Shown here: in pieces, positions 8,607 through 16,389 of the stretch
Layout: every line of letters starts with the position of its first letter
How positions within the stretch are numbered: position 1 is the first letter of the stretch
NCBI GenBank assembly: GCA_035551995.1
Contig: DASZME010000061.1
Span: 28,846 to 92,845, forward strand
Direction: 5' to 3'
Length of the DNA: 64,000 bases
From: RYN-428 sp035551995
Lineage (GTDB): Bacteria > Planctomycetota > Phycisphaerae > Tepidisphaerales > Tepidisphaeraceae
Notes under the pieces: generated by a model
What the model saw: only the letters and a program-made list of their open reading frames with translations
Database searches by the model: none
What the model was told of the DNA's origin: nothing
Program-made: the position numbers and the translations under genes

Positions 8607-11600
8607 ATGAATACCGAACTTTCGTCGAAATACGATCCGTCCGCCGTCGAGGCACAGGCATACCAGGTGTGGTTGGAGGAGAAATGCTTCGCCGCCGATC
8701 CCGCCGGGCCCGGCGAGCCGTACTGCATCGTCATCCCTCCGCCCAACGTGACCGGCGCCCTGCATCTGGGCCACGCGATCAACGCCACGCTACAGGACAT
8801 TCTCATTCGCGTTCACCGCATGATGGGCTTCAACACCCTGTGGGTCCCCGGCATCGATCACGCCGGCATCGCCACGCAGGCGGTCGTCGAAAAACAACTG
8901 AAGGAGCAGGAAAACAAAACCCGCCATGACGTGGGCCGGGAGGGCCTGGTCGAGCGAATCTGGCAATGGAAGCAGCAATACGGCGATCGCATCCTCGAAC
9001 AACTCAAACGCCTCGGCGCCTCCTGCGATTGGGACCGCACCCGCTTCACGCTCGACGACATGTGCGCCAAAGCCGTCCGCGAAACCTTTTTCAAGCTCTT
9101 CAAAGACGGCTTAATCTACCGCGGCAAACGCCTGGTGCACTGGGACACATTTTTGCAAACGTCGATCTCCGACGACGAGATTTACCATGAGACGGTGAAG
9201 ACCTTCCTCTGGCACATTCGCTATCCGATCGAAGACGATCTTACCCCCTCGCCCGGTACGCCGGGGGAGGGCGGGGGTGGCGGTCTTCCCGGCGATCAGC
9301 GGAAAGACCCCCACCCTACCCCTCCCCCGGCACACCGGGCGAGGGGCCAAGACAGCACCGCAAATAAAGGCACTGGTCTTGTAGGTTCCGCCCCGCGGAC
9401 CGTTTCTCCCCACGGGCAGGAAATGGTCCGCAATGCGGACCCTACGGCGACCATTCGCTCCGATGTTGATCCCGCCGCCTTTGATGAAGACGGAAAGGCG
9501 CCACCCCGTGCGAACTACATGATCGTCGCCACCACCCGCCCCGAAACCATGCTCGGCGACACCGCCGTCGCCGTGCATAGCCAAGACCCGCGCTGGAACT
9601 GGGCCATCGGCAAATACATTCGGCTGCCCCTGACCAATCGGCTCATCCCGATTATCGCCGACGACATTCTGGTCGATCCCAAGTTCGGCACCGGCGTGGT
9701 GAAAGTGACGCCCGCCCACGATCCCAACGACTACGCCGTCTGGCAGCGGCACAAAGGTCAGCCCGACGAGATCGATCTAATCAACATCCTGACGCCGGAC
9801 GGAAAAATCGGCTCGGACCGGCCGGAGTGGAGCAAGTACGCCGGGATGAAACGCAACGCCGCCCGCGCGCAAGTGGTGGAGGATTTGAAGTCGGCTGGTT
9901 TGCTGGAAAAGGAGGAGCCGTATGAAACGCAGGTTGGCCATAGCGATCGCAGCAAGACGCCGGTGGAGCCGTATTTGAGCGATCAATGGTTCGTGAAAAT
10001 GGCGCCGCTGGCGGAGCCGGCGTTACAAGCGGTGCGCGAGGGAAAGATCAAGTTTCATCCCGAACGGCATGCGCAGCAGTACCTCTCGTGGTTGGGAGAA
10101 AAACGGGATTGGCCGGTGAGTCGGCAACTTTGGTGGGGGCATCGGATTCCGGTATGGACGAAATCGTGGGCATCGGATGCATCACCGGATCTTCCGTATT
10201 TGGTGCCTGAGGATAAAAGCACCGAGCCGCGCGTGATAGATCTGCGGGTCGGCGGACAGAAGTTGATACTGGTGAAAAAGCGCGACGATCGAACTGTCAC
10301 GCATTACATCGGCGTCGGCGCCTGCGATAATGAGTCACCCGCCGTCCTTGAAAAAGCTGGTTTCGTTCAAGACCCCGACGTCCTCGACACCTGGTTCTCC
10401 TCGGCTCTCTGGCCGCACAGCACGCTCGGCTGGCCGGAACAGACGGCGGAATTGGCGAAGTTCTATCCGACTAGCGTCCTGCTGACCGGCCGCGACATTA
10501 TCACGCTGTGGGTCGCCCGGATGGTGATGATGGGGATGTACAACATGGGAGATAAGGAAGCGGTTGACGCTCTTACTCCCTCCCCCGGTACGCCGGGGGA
10601 GGGCAGGGGCGGGGGTCTCGTTGCCGACAAGCAAAACGACCCCCACCCTAACCCTCCCCCGGCGTACCGGGAGAGGGGACAGGAGAGCGCGCGCCGCGCC
10701 GAAGCTTTGGCGCTTGGCCTTCCGTTCCTTGACGTTGCCATCAACCCCACCATTCTCGACGGCAAAGGCGAGCGCATGAGCAAATCCAAGGGCAATGGCG
10801 TCGATCCCGTCGACATCATTGATTCCTATGGTGCAGACGCCTTGCGATTCACCCTCACCAAGATGGCCACCGAAACGCAAGACGCCCGCATGCCGGTGAA
10901 GCGCGACGCCAACGGCAAGAACACCTCCGACAAATTCGACGAAGGCCGGAATTTCTGCAACAAGCTGTGGAACGCCTGCCGGTTTGCCCTTTCGAATCTG
11001 GAAAATGTAGCGTCCGCATCGCGGGCCGTTCCGCCGCCTCTCGAAAATTCGGTCCGCGATGCGGACCTTACGTATACTCTCGTCGACCGCTGGATCATCG
11101 CCCGCTTCAACCGCACCCTGACAACCTGCGACGAGGCGATCAAATCCTATCGCTTCGACGTCTACGCAAAATCCTGCTACGACTTTTTCTGGGGCGATTT
11201 TTGCGATTGGTACGTCGAGGCGATTAAGCCCGCCATGAAGGACCCTGCGCGCTCCGTCCAAACCGCCGAGGTGCTGGCGGCCGTGCTTGACGGCGCGCTT
11301 CGGCTCATGCACCCCATGATCCCCTTCATTACCGAGACCGTCTGGTGGCGCCTGAACGAGGTGCGGCCGCGACGCGGAATCCCGGGCAGAATCGAATGCC
11401 CGCCAAGCAAACGGCTGGTGCTGGCCAAATGGCCCCTCGCGACATCGACCGACGCGTCGGCGGAGGAAGACTTCCCCAAATTGCAGGCGGTCATCTCCGC
11501 GATCCGAACCATCCGAAACGATTACCAGGTGAATCCCAAGGTCACGGTGGACGTGTTCATCAAGGCAGACGACGATGCTTGCGGCAAGATTTTAAGCAGC

Positions 11601-11924
11601 CGCGAGCTGGTCGAAATGCTCGCGATTTGCTCGCTCAAGGACGCGCGGGCCGATCTGGCGCCGATCCAAAACGCGGTAACCGCCAACGTGGCGGGTTATG
11701 AAATTTTCGTGACGGGATTGATCGATCCCAATGCCGAGAAGACGCGCTTGGCAAAAGAAATCGAGACGAAGGAAAAATCAGTCTCGTCGATGAAAGCCCG
11801 GCTCGGGAACGAAGCCTATATCGCGAAAGCGCCGCCCCACCTGGTGCAGCAATCTCGCGATCAACTCGCGGCCGCGGAAACGGAAGTGATAAAACTGAAA
11901 GAGTCGTTGAAGAAGCTGGAATGA
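8607..11924 (+). CDS. valS: Valyl-tRNA synthetase with four in-frame repeat-encoded insertions
   Basis: This enzyme charges tRNA-Val with valine. The class I motifs are intact: HLGH at residues 53-56, in PPNVTGALHLGHAIN, and MSKSK from residue 724. The editing-domain signature ATTRPETMLGDTAVAVH, the anticodon-binding region (DWYVEAIKP) and a C-terminal coiled-coil arm (last 70 residues) are also present. At 1105 residues it is clearly longer than the usual 850-950. The excess is explained by four low-complexity insertions: 212-248 and 259-280 at the entry to the editing domain, 656-692 just before the KMSKS loop, and 801-822 at the start of the anticodon-binding domain. The ATG at 8607 is chosen because a family-like N-terminus (TELSSKYDPSAVE) starts there. 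An upstream TTG in frame adds only unconserved residues. Confidence 0.96.
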   Translation: MNTELSSKYDPSAVEAQAYQVWLEEKCFAADPAGPGEPYCIVIPPPNVTGALHLGHAINATLQDILIRVHRMMGFNTLWVPGIDHAGIATQAVVEKQLKEQENKTRHDVGREGLVERIWQWKQQYGDRILEQLKRLGASCDWDRTRFTLDDMCAKAVRETFFKLFKDGLIYRGKRLVHWDTFLQTSISDDEIYHETVKTFLWHIRYPIEDDLTPSPGTPGEGGGGGLPGDQRKDPHPTPPPAHRARGQDSTANKGTGLVGSAPRTVSPHGQEMVRNADPTATIRSDVDPAAFDEDGKAPPRANYMIVATTRPETMLGDTAVAVHSQDPRWNWAIGKYIRLPLTNRLIPIIADDILVDPKFGTGVVKVTPAHDPNDYAVWQRHKGQPDEIDLINILTPDGKIGSDRPEWSKYAGMKRNAARAQVVEDLKSAGLLEKEEPYETQVGHSDRSKTPVEPYLSDQWFVKMAPLAEPALQAVREGKIKFHPERHAQQYLSWLGEKRDWPVSRQLWWGHRIPVWTKSWASDASPDLPYLVPEDKSTEPRVIDLRVGGQKLILVKKRDDRTVTHYIGVGACDNESPAVLEKAGFVQDPDVLDTWFSSALWPHSTLGWPEQTAELAKFYPTSVLLTGRDIITLWVARMVMMGMYNMGDKEAVDALTPSPGTPGEGRGGGLVADKQNDPHPNPPPAYRERGQESARRAEALALGLPFLDVAINPTILDGKGERMSKSKGNGVDPVDIIDSYGADALRFTLTKMATETQDARMPVKRDANGKNTSDKFDEGRNFCNKLWNACRFALSNLENVASASRAVPPPLENSVRDADLTYTLVDRWIIARFNRTLTTCDEAIKSYRFDVYAKSCYDFFWGDFCDWYVEAIKPAMKDPARSVQTAEVLAAVLDGALRLMHPMIPFITETVWWRLNEVRPRRGIPGRIECPPSKRLVLAKWPLATSTDASAEEDFPKLQAVISAIRTIRNDYQVNPKVTVDVFIKADDDACGKILSSRELVEMLAICSLKDARADLAPIQNAVTANVAGYEIFVTGLIDPNAEKTRLAKEIETKEKSVSSMKARLGNEAYIAKAPPHLVQQSRDQLAAAETEVIKLKESLKKLE
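9240..9350 (+). repeat. Family A palindromic repeat inside valS, copy 1
   Basis: An imperfect palindrome of 111 bases has C-rich then G-rich arms around cccggtacgccggg, a less conserved centre, and the mirrored cccccggcacaccggg. It aligns without gaps to 10572-10682, with about 90 of 111 bases identical by eye. It codes in frame for Pro/Gly-rich sequence (TPSPGTPGEG ... DPHPTPPPA), residues 212-248 of ValRS. Confidence 0.85.
9381..9446 (+). repeat. Family B palindromic repeat inside valS, copy 1
   Basis: Sixty-six bases run from gtaggttccg to gcggaccctacg, with complementary ends and inner ggtccgc/gcggacc pairs. It has the same length and reading phase as 11007-11072. It codes for residues 259-280 (VGSAPRTV ... 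VRNADPT). Confidence 0.8.
10572..10682 (+). repeat. Family A palindromic repeat inside valS, copy 2
   Basis: This is the second copy of the element at 9240-9350, in the same orientation, length (111) and codon phase. It codes for TPSPGTPGEG ... DPHPNPPPAYRERGQ, residues 656-692, just upstream of the KMSKS catalytic loop. Confidence 0.85.
11007..11072 (+). repeat. Family B palindromic repeat inside valS, copy 2
   Basis: This is the second copy of the element at 9381-9446: gtagcgtccg ... gcggaccttacg, 66 bases, same orientation and codon phase. It codes for VASASRAV ... VRDADLT, residues 801-822, at the boundary with the anticodon-binding domain. Confidence 0.8.
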
Positions 11925-12076
11925 GTTCGTTCTCGCGGCGCCTTTGCGTTCCGATCGTACTGATCGGCCAGCTCTTCGTTCGACGGCTGATACCCCTTCT
12001 CCTTTTCCGTGTATCCTCTCGGATGCGACGGACTCCATGAGCGATACGCGTGAACCGTGAAATGATAGACAGGCAC
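11925..12076 (-). pseudogene. Truncated ORF, N-terminal fragment of a possible transposase-like protein
   Basis: From a GTG at 12076 the frame reads VPVYHFTVHAYRSW, SPSHPRGYTEKEKGYQPS and NEELADQYDRNAK, then runs into the antisense of the valS 3' end at about 11925. The stretch looks like real protein and recalls the N-termini of transposase-related hypothetical proteins in planctomycetes. That link is from memory and uncertain. The 3' part of the gene is missing. The remaining gap up to 12231 holds no other gene I can support. Confidence 0.4.
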
Positions 12077-12231
12077 GCGTACAAGGATAGCAAATTTGTA
12101 TAAATTAACGAAACGGAAAAACCGTGCCCGCGCGATTTGATAACCCATCGTCCGAAGACTCAGATCGATCCTTTAATAGCCCTGATCGGAAGCTCTGGGG
12201 TGCATCCGCAGCAGGCGCCGCGAATTTTGTT

Positions 12232-13269
12232 TCATGCGTCGTCTCCGCTTCCGCGCTGATTTTGAGCCACGATCTCCGCATTCCGTTTAAGAACCGGCAG
12301 CTTCACGCGCTTCATCGCGCTGTCGCGAAGCGTTGAGCGGTAGGTTTCATCCGTCCAATTCATCACTTCGCGGACATCCAGAGTTCCAGTCACGAATCGC
12401 GGACGCAATGCTTCATCGATCGCGCTTGGCGCCCGCCCGTTATGCGGGCAGACTTCCTGACACACATCGCAACCATAAAGCCAATCGTCGATACGCGATT
12501 TCAAATCTTCCGGAATTTCCGACCGATGCTCGATGGTCAGATAGGAGATACAGCGCGTGGCGTCGAGTGAATAGGGTTCGGTGATGGCGTGCGTCGGGCA
12601 CGCGTCGATGCAGCGGGTGCAGGCGCCGCAATGGTCTGCGACCGGCTCATCGACGGGAAGCGGCAGCGTGGTGAGAATTTCGCCCAGGAGAAGCCAGGAG
12701 CCGACGCGCGGGTTGATGATGCAAGTGTTTTTTCCGATCCAGCCGATGCCGGCGCGGGCGGCCAGTTCGCGCTCCATGATGGGGGCGGTATCTACGCCAC
12801 AGCGGGTTTCGATGGTGGGGACGCGCCGCTTGAGCCAGTCGGATAGCTTGAATAAGCGGGTCTTGATCAGGTCGTGATAGTCATCGCCCAAGGCGTAGCG
12901 CGCGATTCGGCCTTGATAGGATGGTTCTTCCGCCGGCGCGGGCTTGAGCGGAGCGTGATAGTTGATCGCCACGCAGATCGCGCTGGCGGCGCCGGGGAAG
13001 TAGACGGCGGAATCGGTACGCTCATCGACGCGATTGGATAACCAGTTCATCGTGCCGGATTTTCCGGCGGCGATCCATGCGCGATAATGGTCGGCATACG
13101 ACGATTTCTCGGCCGACGCGATGCCCGCGAGATCAAAGCCAAGTTCCATCGCCTTGGCTTTGATGGAGAGAACGAGCGCGCTGGAAGAAAGATCAGGAGT
13201 GAAGGCCGGGACGGTCGGACGCCAAGGAACACAGGAGGAGGAAGCGAGATTTTTTTCCGGGTCTAACAT
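12232..13269 (-). CDS. queG: Epoxyqueuosine reductase
   Basis: QueG reduces epoxyqueuosine to queuosine in tRNA as the last step of queuosine synthesis, using cobalamin and two [4Fe-4S] clusters. The 345-residue protein has the two cluster motifs, CGACTRCIDACP from residue 214 and CDVCQEVCPHN from residue 267. The substrate/cobalamin pocket segment GVDTAPIMERELAARAG, with its conserved Asp, and AGIGWIGKNTC are also present. The ATG at 13269 lies 5 bp after the stop of the MATE gene. The frame stays open far upstream, but that part is antisense-shadow sequence inside the MATE gene. The first 35 residues are unconserved in style, so a start nearer MELGFDLAG (13149) is possible. No other queuosine gene is in the window. 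Confidence 0.9.
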   Translation of the reverse strand: MLDPEKNLASSSCVPWRPTVPAFTPDLSSSALVLSIKAKAMELGFDLAGIASAEKSSYADHYRAWIAAGKSGTMNWLSNRVDERTDSAVYFPGAASAICVAINYHAPLKPAPAEEPSYQGRIARYALGDDYHDLIKTRLFKLSDWLKRRVPTIETRCGVDTAPIMERELAARAGIGWIGKNTCIINPRVGSWLLLGEILTTLPLPVDEPVADHCGACTRCIDACPTHAITEPYSLDATRCISYLTIEHRSEIPEDLKSRIDDWLYGCDVCQEVCPHNGRAPSAIDEALRPRFVTGTLDVREVMNWTDETYRSTLRDSAMKRVKLPVLKRNAEIVAQNQRGSGDDA

Positions 13270-13274
13270 GCGAG

Positions 13275-14732
13275 TCAGACTTTTACGTTCTTCCATCCGC
13301 CTTGGAGGAATCGCGCGAAGATGAACAGTCCGCGCAAGTTCAGCTCGATGCAGAGGACCATCCAAACCGCTTCGAGGCCGCGATGGAGGAATAGGGTGAC
13401 GAAAACGACGCCGACCAATCTTAGCCCGATGATGCTGGCGAGGTTGATGAGCATGACGACGAGTGTATCGCCGGCGCCGCGCAGGGCGCCGCCGTACACG
13501 AGGGTGGCGGCGAAGCCGGGGCTCGCGAAGGCGGTGATGAAAAGACACGTCGCCACGACATGCGCGACATTTGGATCGACGCTCAGTGCGCGCGAAAGCG
13601 GGTGACGGAAGAGGATGAAGCAGACGCCGCCAAGGCACATCGCGCCGCCGCCGAGGGCATAGGCGATGTGAGCGGCGCGGGCGGCGCGGCGCGGGTCGTT
13701 CATGCCGAGGCTCTGGCCGACGACGGTGGCGGCGGCGGTCGCGACGGCGAGGCCGGTCATGAAACTCAGGCTTTCGATTCGGATGGTGATGATGTGGGCG
13801 GCGGACAAGACGTTGCTTGGATCGATGTGGAAGATAATGCCGAGGATCATGAATTGCGCCGACCAGGTGACGAGGCCCTCGGCGCCGTTGGGAATGCCGA
13901 TGCGCATGACGCGCTTCATCGTCGTCCAATGCGGGCGCAGGCGGTGGAGGAAGAGGCGGATTTTGCCGCGGCCGCTGACGAGAACGGCGAATTGAATCAA
14001 TCCCCCGCTGACGTAGGCGGCGGTGGTGCCGATCGCGATTCCGCGAAAACCCATCACCGGAAGGCCAAACCAGCCGCGCGTGAGGGCGAAGCTGACGACG
14101 ATGTTGACGAGATCGACGGCGATCATCGCGACGGCCGGCGTGATCGAATCGCCGGCCCCGCGCAGGCAGGCGTTGGCCGCGAGCATGAGCATCATGAACG
14201 GCAACGACAGGCCCAGAACGCGAAGGTAATAGACGCTGAAGACGGTGGCGGGATTGCCGGGCCCCAGGCCGGTGGCGCGCGTGAGCGGAACGGCGAACAG
14301 GATGACCATCGCGGTGGTCGCCAGTCCGGCGATGACTGCCGCCGTCACGCTTTGCCCGCAGACGCTGTTGGCCAGGCGCTGATGTTTCGCGCCCGATGCG
14401 CGGGCGATAATCGCGGTGCTCCCTGTTCCGATGGCGCCGGCGATGAGGCCAAGAAGCCAGATGATGTAGGTCACGAGGCCGATCGAAGCGGTCGCGTCGG
14501 CGGCATGGTCCGGCAAACGACTGGCCAGATACGTGTCCGACCAGCCGACGCCCATGTGCAGAATATTTTCCGCAAGCACGGGAACGGCAAGCCAGAGAAG
14601 TTCGGGAAGGAGCGAATGGGTTTGCTCGGGCAAACTAATCCGGCGGTGCGGCGGCGGAATGGCCTCGGAAAGTGCGGCGCGGGGTTGGGTCATGGGTGGA
14701 CCGATCGTAGGCGGGATGAAATGGAAGTTCAT
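13275..14732 (-). CDS. MATE-family efflux transporter
   Basis: This 485-residue integral membrane protein has about twelve hydrophobic helices in two homologous halves. Typical MATE elements include LAVPVLAENILHMGVGWSDT in the first helix, LRGAGDSITPAV in the first half and its repeat LRGAGDTLVVM in the second. MATE proteins export organic cations or drugs by antiport with Na+ or H+; the substrate is unknown. It sits between ispE and queG on one strand with gaps of 66 and 5 bp, a probable operon without an obvious common function. An alternative ATG at 14693 would remove 13 residues. Confidence 0.9.
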   Translation of the reverse strand: MNFHFIPPTIGPPMTQPRAALSEAIPPPHRRISLPEQTHSLLPELLWLAVPVLAENILHMGVGWSDTYLASRLPDHAADATASIGLVTYIIWLLGLIAGAIGTGSTAIIARASGAKHQRLANSVCGQSVTAAVIAGLATTAMVILFAVPLTRATGLGPGNPATVFSVYYLRVLGLSLPFMMLMLAANACLRGAGDSITPAVAMIAVDLVNIVVSFALTRGWFGLPVMGFRGIAIGTTAAYVSGGLIQFAVLVSGRGKIRLFLHRLRPHWTTMKRVMRIGIPNGAEGLVTWSAQFMILGIIFHIDPSNVLSAAHIITIRIESLSFMTGLAVATAAATVVGQSLGMNDPRRAARAAHIAYALGGGAMCLGGVCFILFRHPLSRALSVDPNVAHVVATCLFITAFASPGFAATLVYGGALRGAGDTLVVMLINLASIIGLRLVGVVFVTLFLHRGLEAVWMVLCIELNLRGLFIFARFLQGGWKNVKV

Positions 14733-14798
14733 CTCAGGCGAAGTGCCGCGTTGGAATGGTTGGGGACAGGCCCCTGATGCGTGCGTCGCGCGAAAATA

Positions 14799-15755
14799 TT
14801 AAATCGATCGCGCCGTTTGTGTTTTCAAGTCGTCGACGACGTCCACGGCCAACTCGACGGTTTTGATCGTGACGCCGGCAAGCGATGGACGGTTTTCCAG
14901 GATGTGCCGCGCGCGATCCGATTCGTCCGGGCTGTCATATAGCGTGAAAAGGCTGCTTCCGCTCCCGCTCATCCGAACCGGGCGGCCCAGCGTTTTGTCG
15001 ATCTCGTCGCGCATCTTCGACAACTGAGGATTAATCGCAAACGCCGGCGCTTCAAGATCGTTGACGAGGCGCTCGAGCAGGTCGACCGCCTTTAATCTCG
15101 ACCATGCCGACCAATCCGGCGCCCGCTCGACGTCGTGATCGCCGCCGAGTTTCATGGCGTCAAAGGCGCGATATACGTCGCCGGTCGGCATCGCGATCGG
15201 AGGCAGGATCAGCAAAACCGCGCGCGGCGCCGGTCTTGGCGTGGGCGTCACGATTTCACCGCGGCCCTGGCAGATCGAACTGGGGCCGAAAAAAAAGAAG
15301 GGCAAATCGCTTCCGAATCGACCGGCGAATTCCGAGAGTTCATCCGCCGACCGACCGGCCCCCCAAAGCGAATTCAACCCCAGCAGCGTTCTCGCCCCGT
15401 CCGAACTGCCTCCACCAAGACCGGCGCCGGCCGGGATGCGCTTCTGGAGGTCGGCGACGATGGTGGTTATTCCCTTCATCCCCGTCGCCATCGCCTCCCG
15501 CCCCCACGCATCGCCCACCTTCACTACGAGATTCCGGCGATCGCACGGCAGATCCACCGAATCGCAACGAAGCGATATCAGCGGCCGCTCATCATTGGCC
15601 GCCGGAAACGGCGCGGCTTGTTTGAGGATTAACGTGTCAAAGAGCCCCGTCGTGCAAAACCACGACAGCAGCGGGTGAAACCCGTCGCCGCGCAGACCAC
15701 CGACGCGCAGGTGCAAATTAATTTTGGCGGGACACAACAGGCGCATGACGATCAA
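14799..15755 (-). CDS. ispE: 4-diphosphocytidyl-2-C-methyl-D-erythritol kinase
   Basis: IspE phosphorylates CDP-methylerythritol in the MEP route to isoprenoids. This is a GHMP kinase of 318 residues, near family length. It opens with LCPAKINLHLRVGGLRGDGFH, holding the catalytic Lys and the substrate-binding GDGFH. The ATP loop PAGAGLGGGSSDGA and the C-terminal VRMSGSGSSLFTLY are present. A run of Phe (LPFFFFGPS) replaces the usual VPFFL segment. It is first in the ispE-MATE-queG run. A start at the internal Met (15746) is equally plausible. The 219-base gap upstream shows no intact gene. Confidence 0.93.
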   Translation of the reverse strand: MIVMRLLCPAKINLHLRVGGLRGDGFHPLLSWFCTTGLFDTLILKQAAPFPAANDERPLISLRCDSVDLPCDRRNLVVKVGDAWGREAMATGMKGITTIVADLQKRIPAGAGLGGGSSDGARTLLGLNSLWGAGRSADELSEFAGRFGSDLPFFFFGPSSICQGRGEIVTPTPRPAPRAVLLILPPIAMPTGDVYRAFDAMKLGGDHDVERAPDWSAWSRLKAVDLLERLVNDLEAPAFAINPQLSKMRDEIDKTLGRPVRMSGSGSSLFTLYDSPDESDRARHILENRPSLAGVTIKTVELAVDVVDDLKTQTARSI

Positions 15756-15974
15756 TGTCCGGCTGAAATGGTCGAAGTCAAGCGAGCCATGATCTGTTCC
15801 ACGTCTTTCATCGATTTACGCGCTCCTCAACTAACCCAACTTCCGCAGTTCGCGCCTCGATAATTTTTTCTTGGGCTCGGAATCCGTGATTCCATTTCAC
15901 CAGTGGGGTTGCAGCCCGCGAAAGTCGATGTAGTGAAGACCAAGTTATCCATGCGCATGTGGTAAATTCCTGCC

Positions 15975-16340
15975 GTGTACTTGCGGCGGTGTTATCGAGC
16001 CAAGGACGGCGAGCGACACGCCTACTGGGCGTTGGTCAAAAGCGTGCGCACGGTTAAAGGACCGCGTCAGAAGGTGGTGGCTTACCTTGGAGACTTGGAC
16101 GAAGCCGACCGGCTTGGGGTGCAGCAAGCGGCCGCCATTGCTGGCGACGGATCGGCGCAGCAACAGCGGATGTTCAATGGACCCTCGTCGGTCGAGCCCC
16201 GATGGATGGAGGTGGACGTCGAAGCCGGGGCCAAAAGCTCCCGGCTTCGAGTCTGCGCTCAACGCCAGTCTAAACTTCATTTCCAAAAATCTAATTTTGG
16301 ATTTCCAACTACAATTTCCAACTACAAATCTGCTCCGTAA
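15975..16340 (+). pseudogene. IS1634-type transposase, 5' fragment
   Basis: A GTG start at 15975 opens YLRRCYRAKDGERHAYWAL, followed by KSVRTVKGPRQKVVAYLGDL, the characteristic N-terminus of IS1634-like (IS4 superfamily) transposases. Recognisable sequence stops near 16240, after EPRWMEVDVEAG. The frame then continues through unrelated sequence to 16340. The catalytic DDE domain is entirely absent. No terminal inverted repeats are evident. The remnant lies just upstream of the promoter of the ArsR-methyltransferase gene. Confidence 0.7.
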
Positions 16341-16344
16341 CGCA

Positions 16345-16372
16345 TTGACGGGAGGCGATCTTGTTGTAACAT
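16345..16372 (+). promoter_or_regulatory. Probable sigma-70-type promoter of the ArsR-methyltransferase gene
   Basis: A -35 box TTGACG (16345-16350) and a -10 box TAACAT (16367-16372) are separated by 16 bases, with the ATG at 16390. The palindrome atccggat (16376-16383) lies where transcription would begin and could be an operator half-site pair for the ArsR-type protein itself, though it is short. Confidence 0.5.
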
Positions 16373-16389
16373 TCTATCCGGATGAAGCG

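Noticed and set aside
13270..13929. Upstream extension of the queG frame (open for about 220 more codons)
   Set aside because: The extension lies within the MATE gene, is His/Arg-rich and lacks any QueG features; QueG begins at or after 13269.
13560..14777. 405-codon open frame on the plus strand opposite the MATE gene
   Set aside because: It is antisense to a clear MATE transporter; the hydrophilic, Gly/Asp-rich translation is a codon-bias shadow.
15756..15974. Short peptides on the minus strand upstream of ispE (MKDVEQIMARL..., ...KKKLSRRELRKLG)
   Set aside because: They are protein-like but under 25 codons each, in different frames and without family support.
16087..16389. Upstream extension of the ArsR-methyltransferase frame
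   Set aside because: It overlaps the IS1634-type remnant in another frame and precedes the promoter; the HTH domain starts only after the ATG at 16390.
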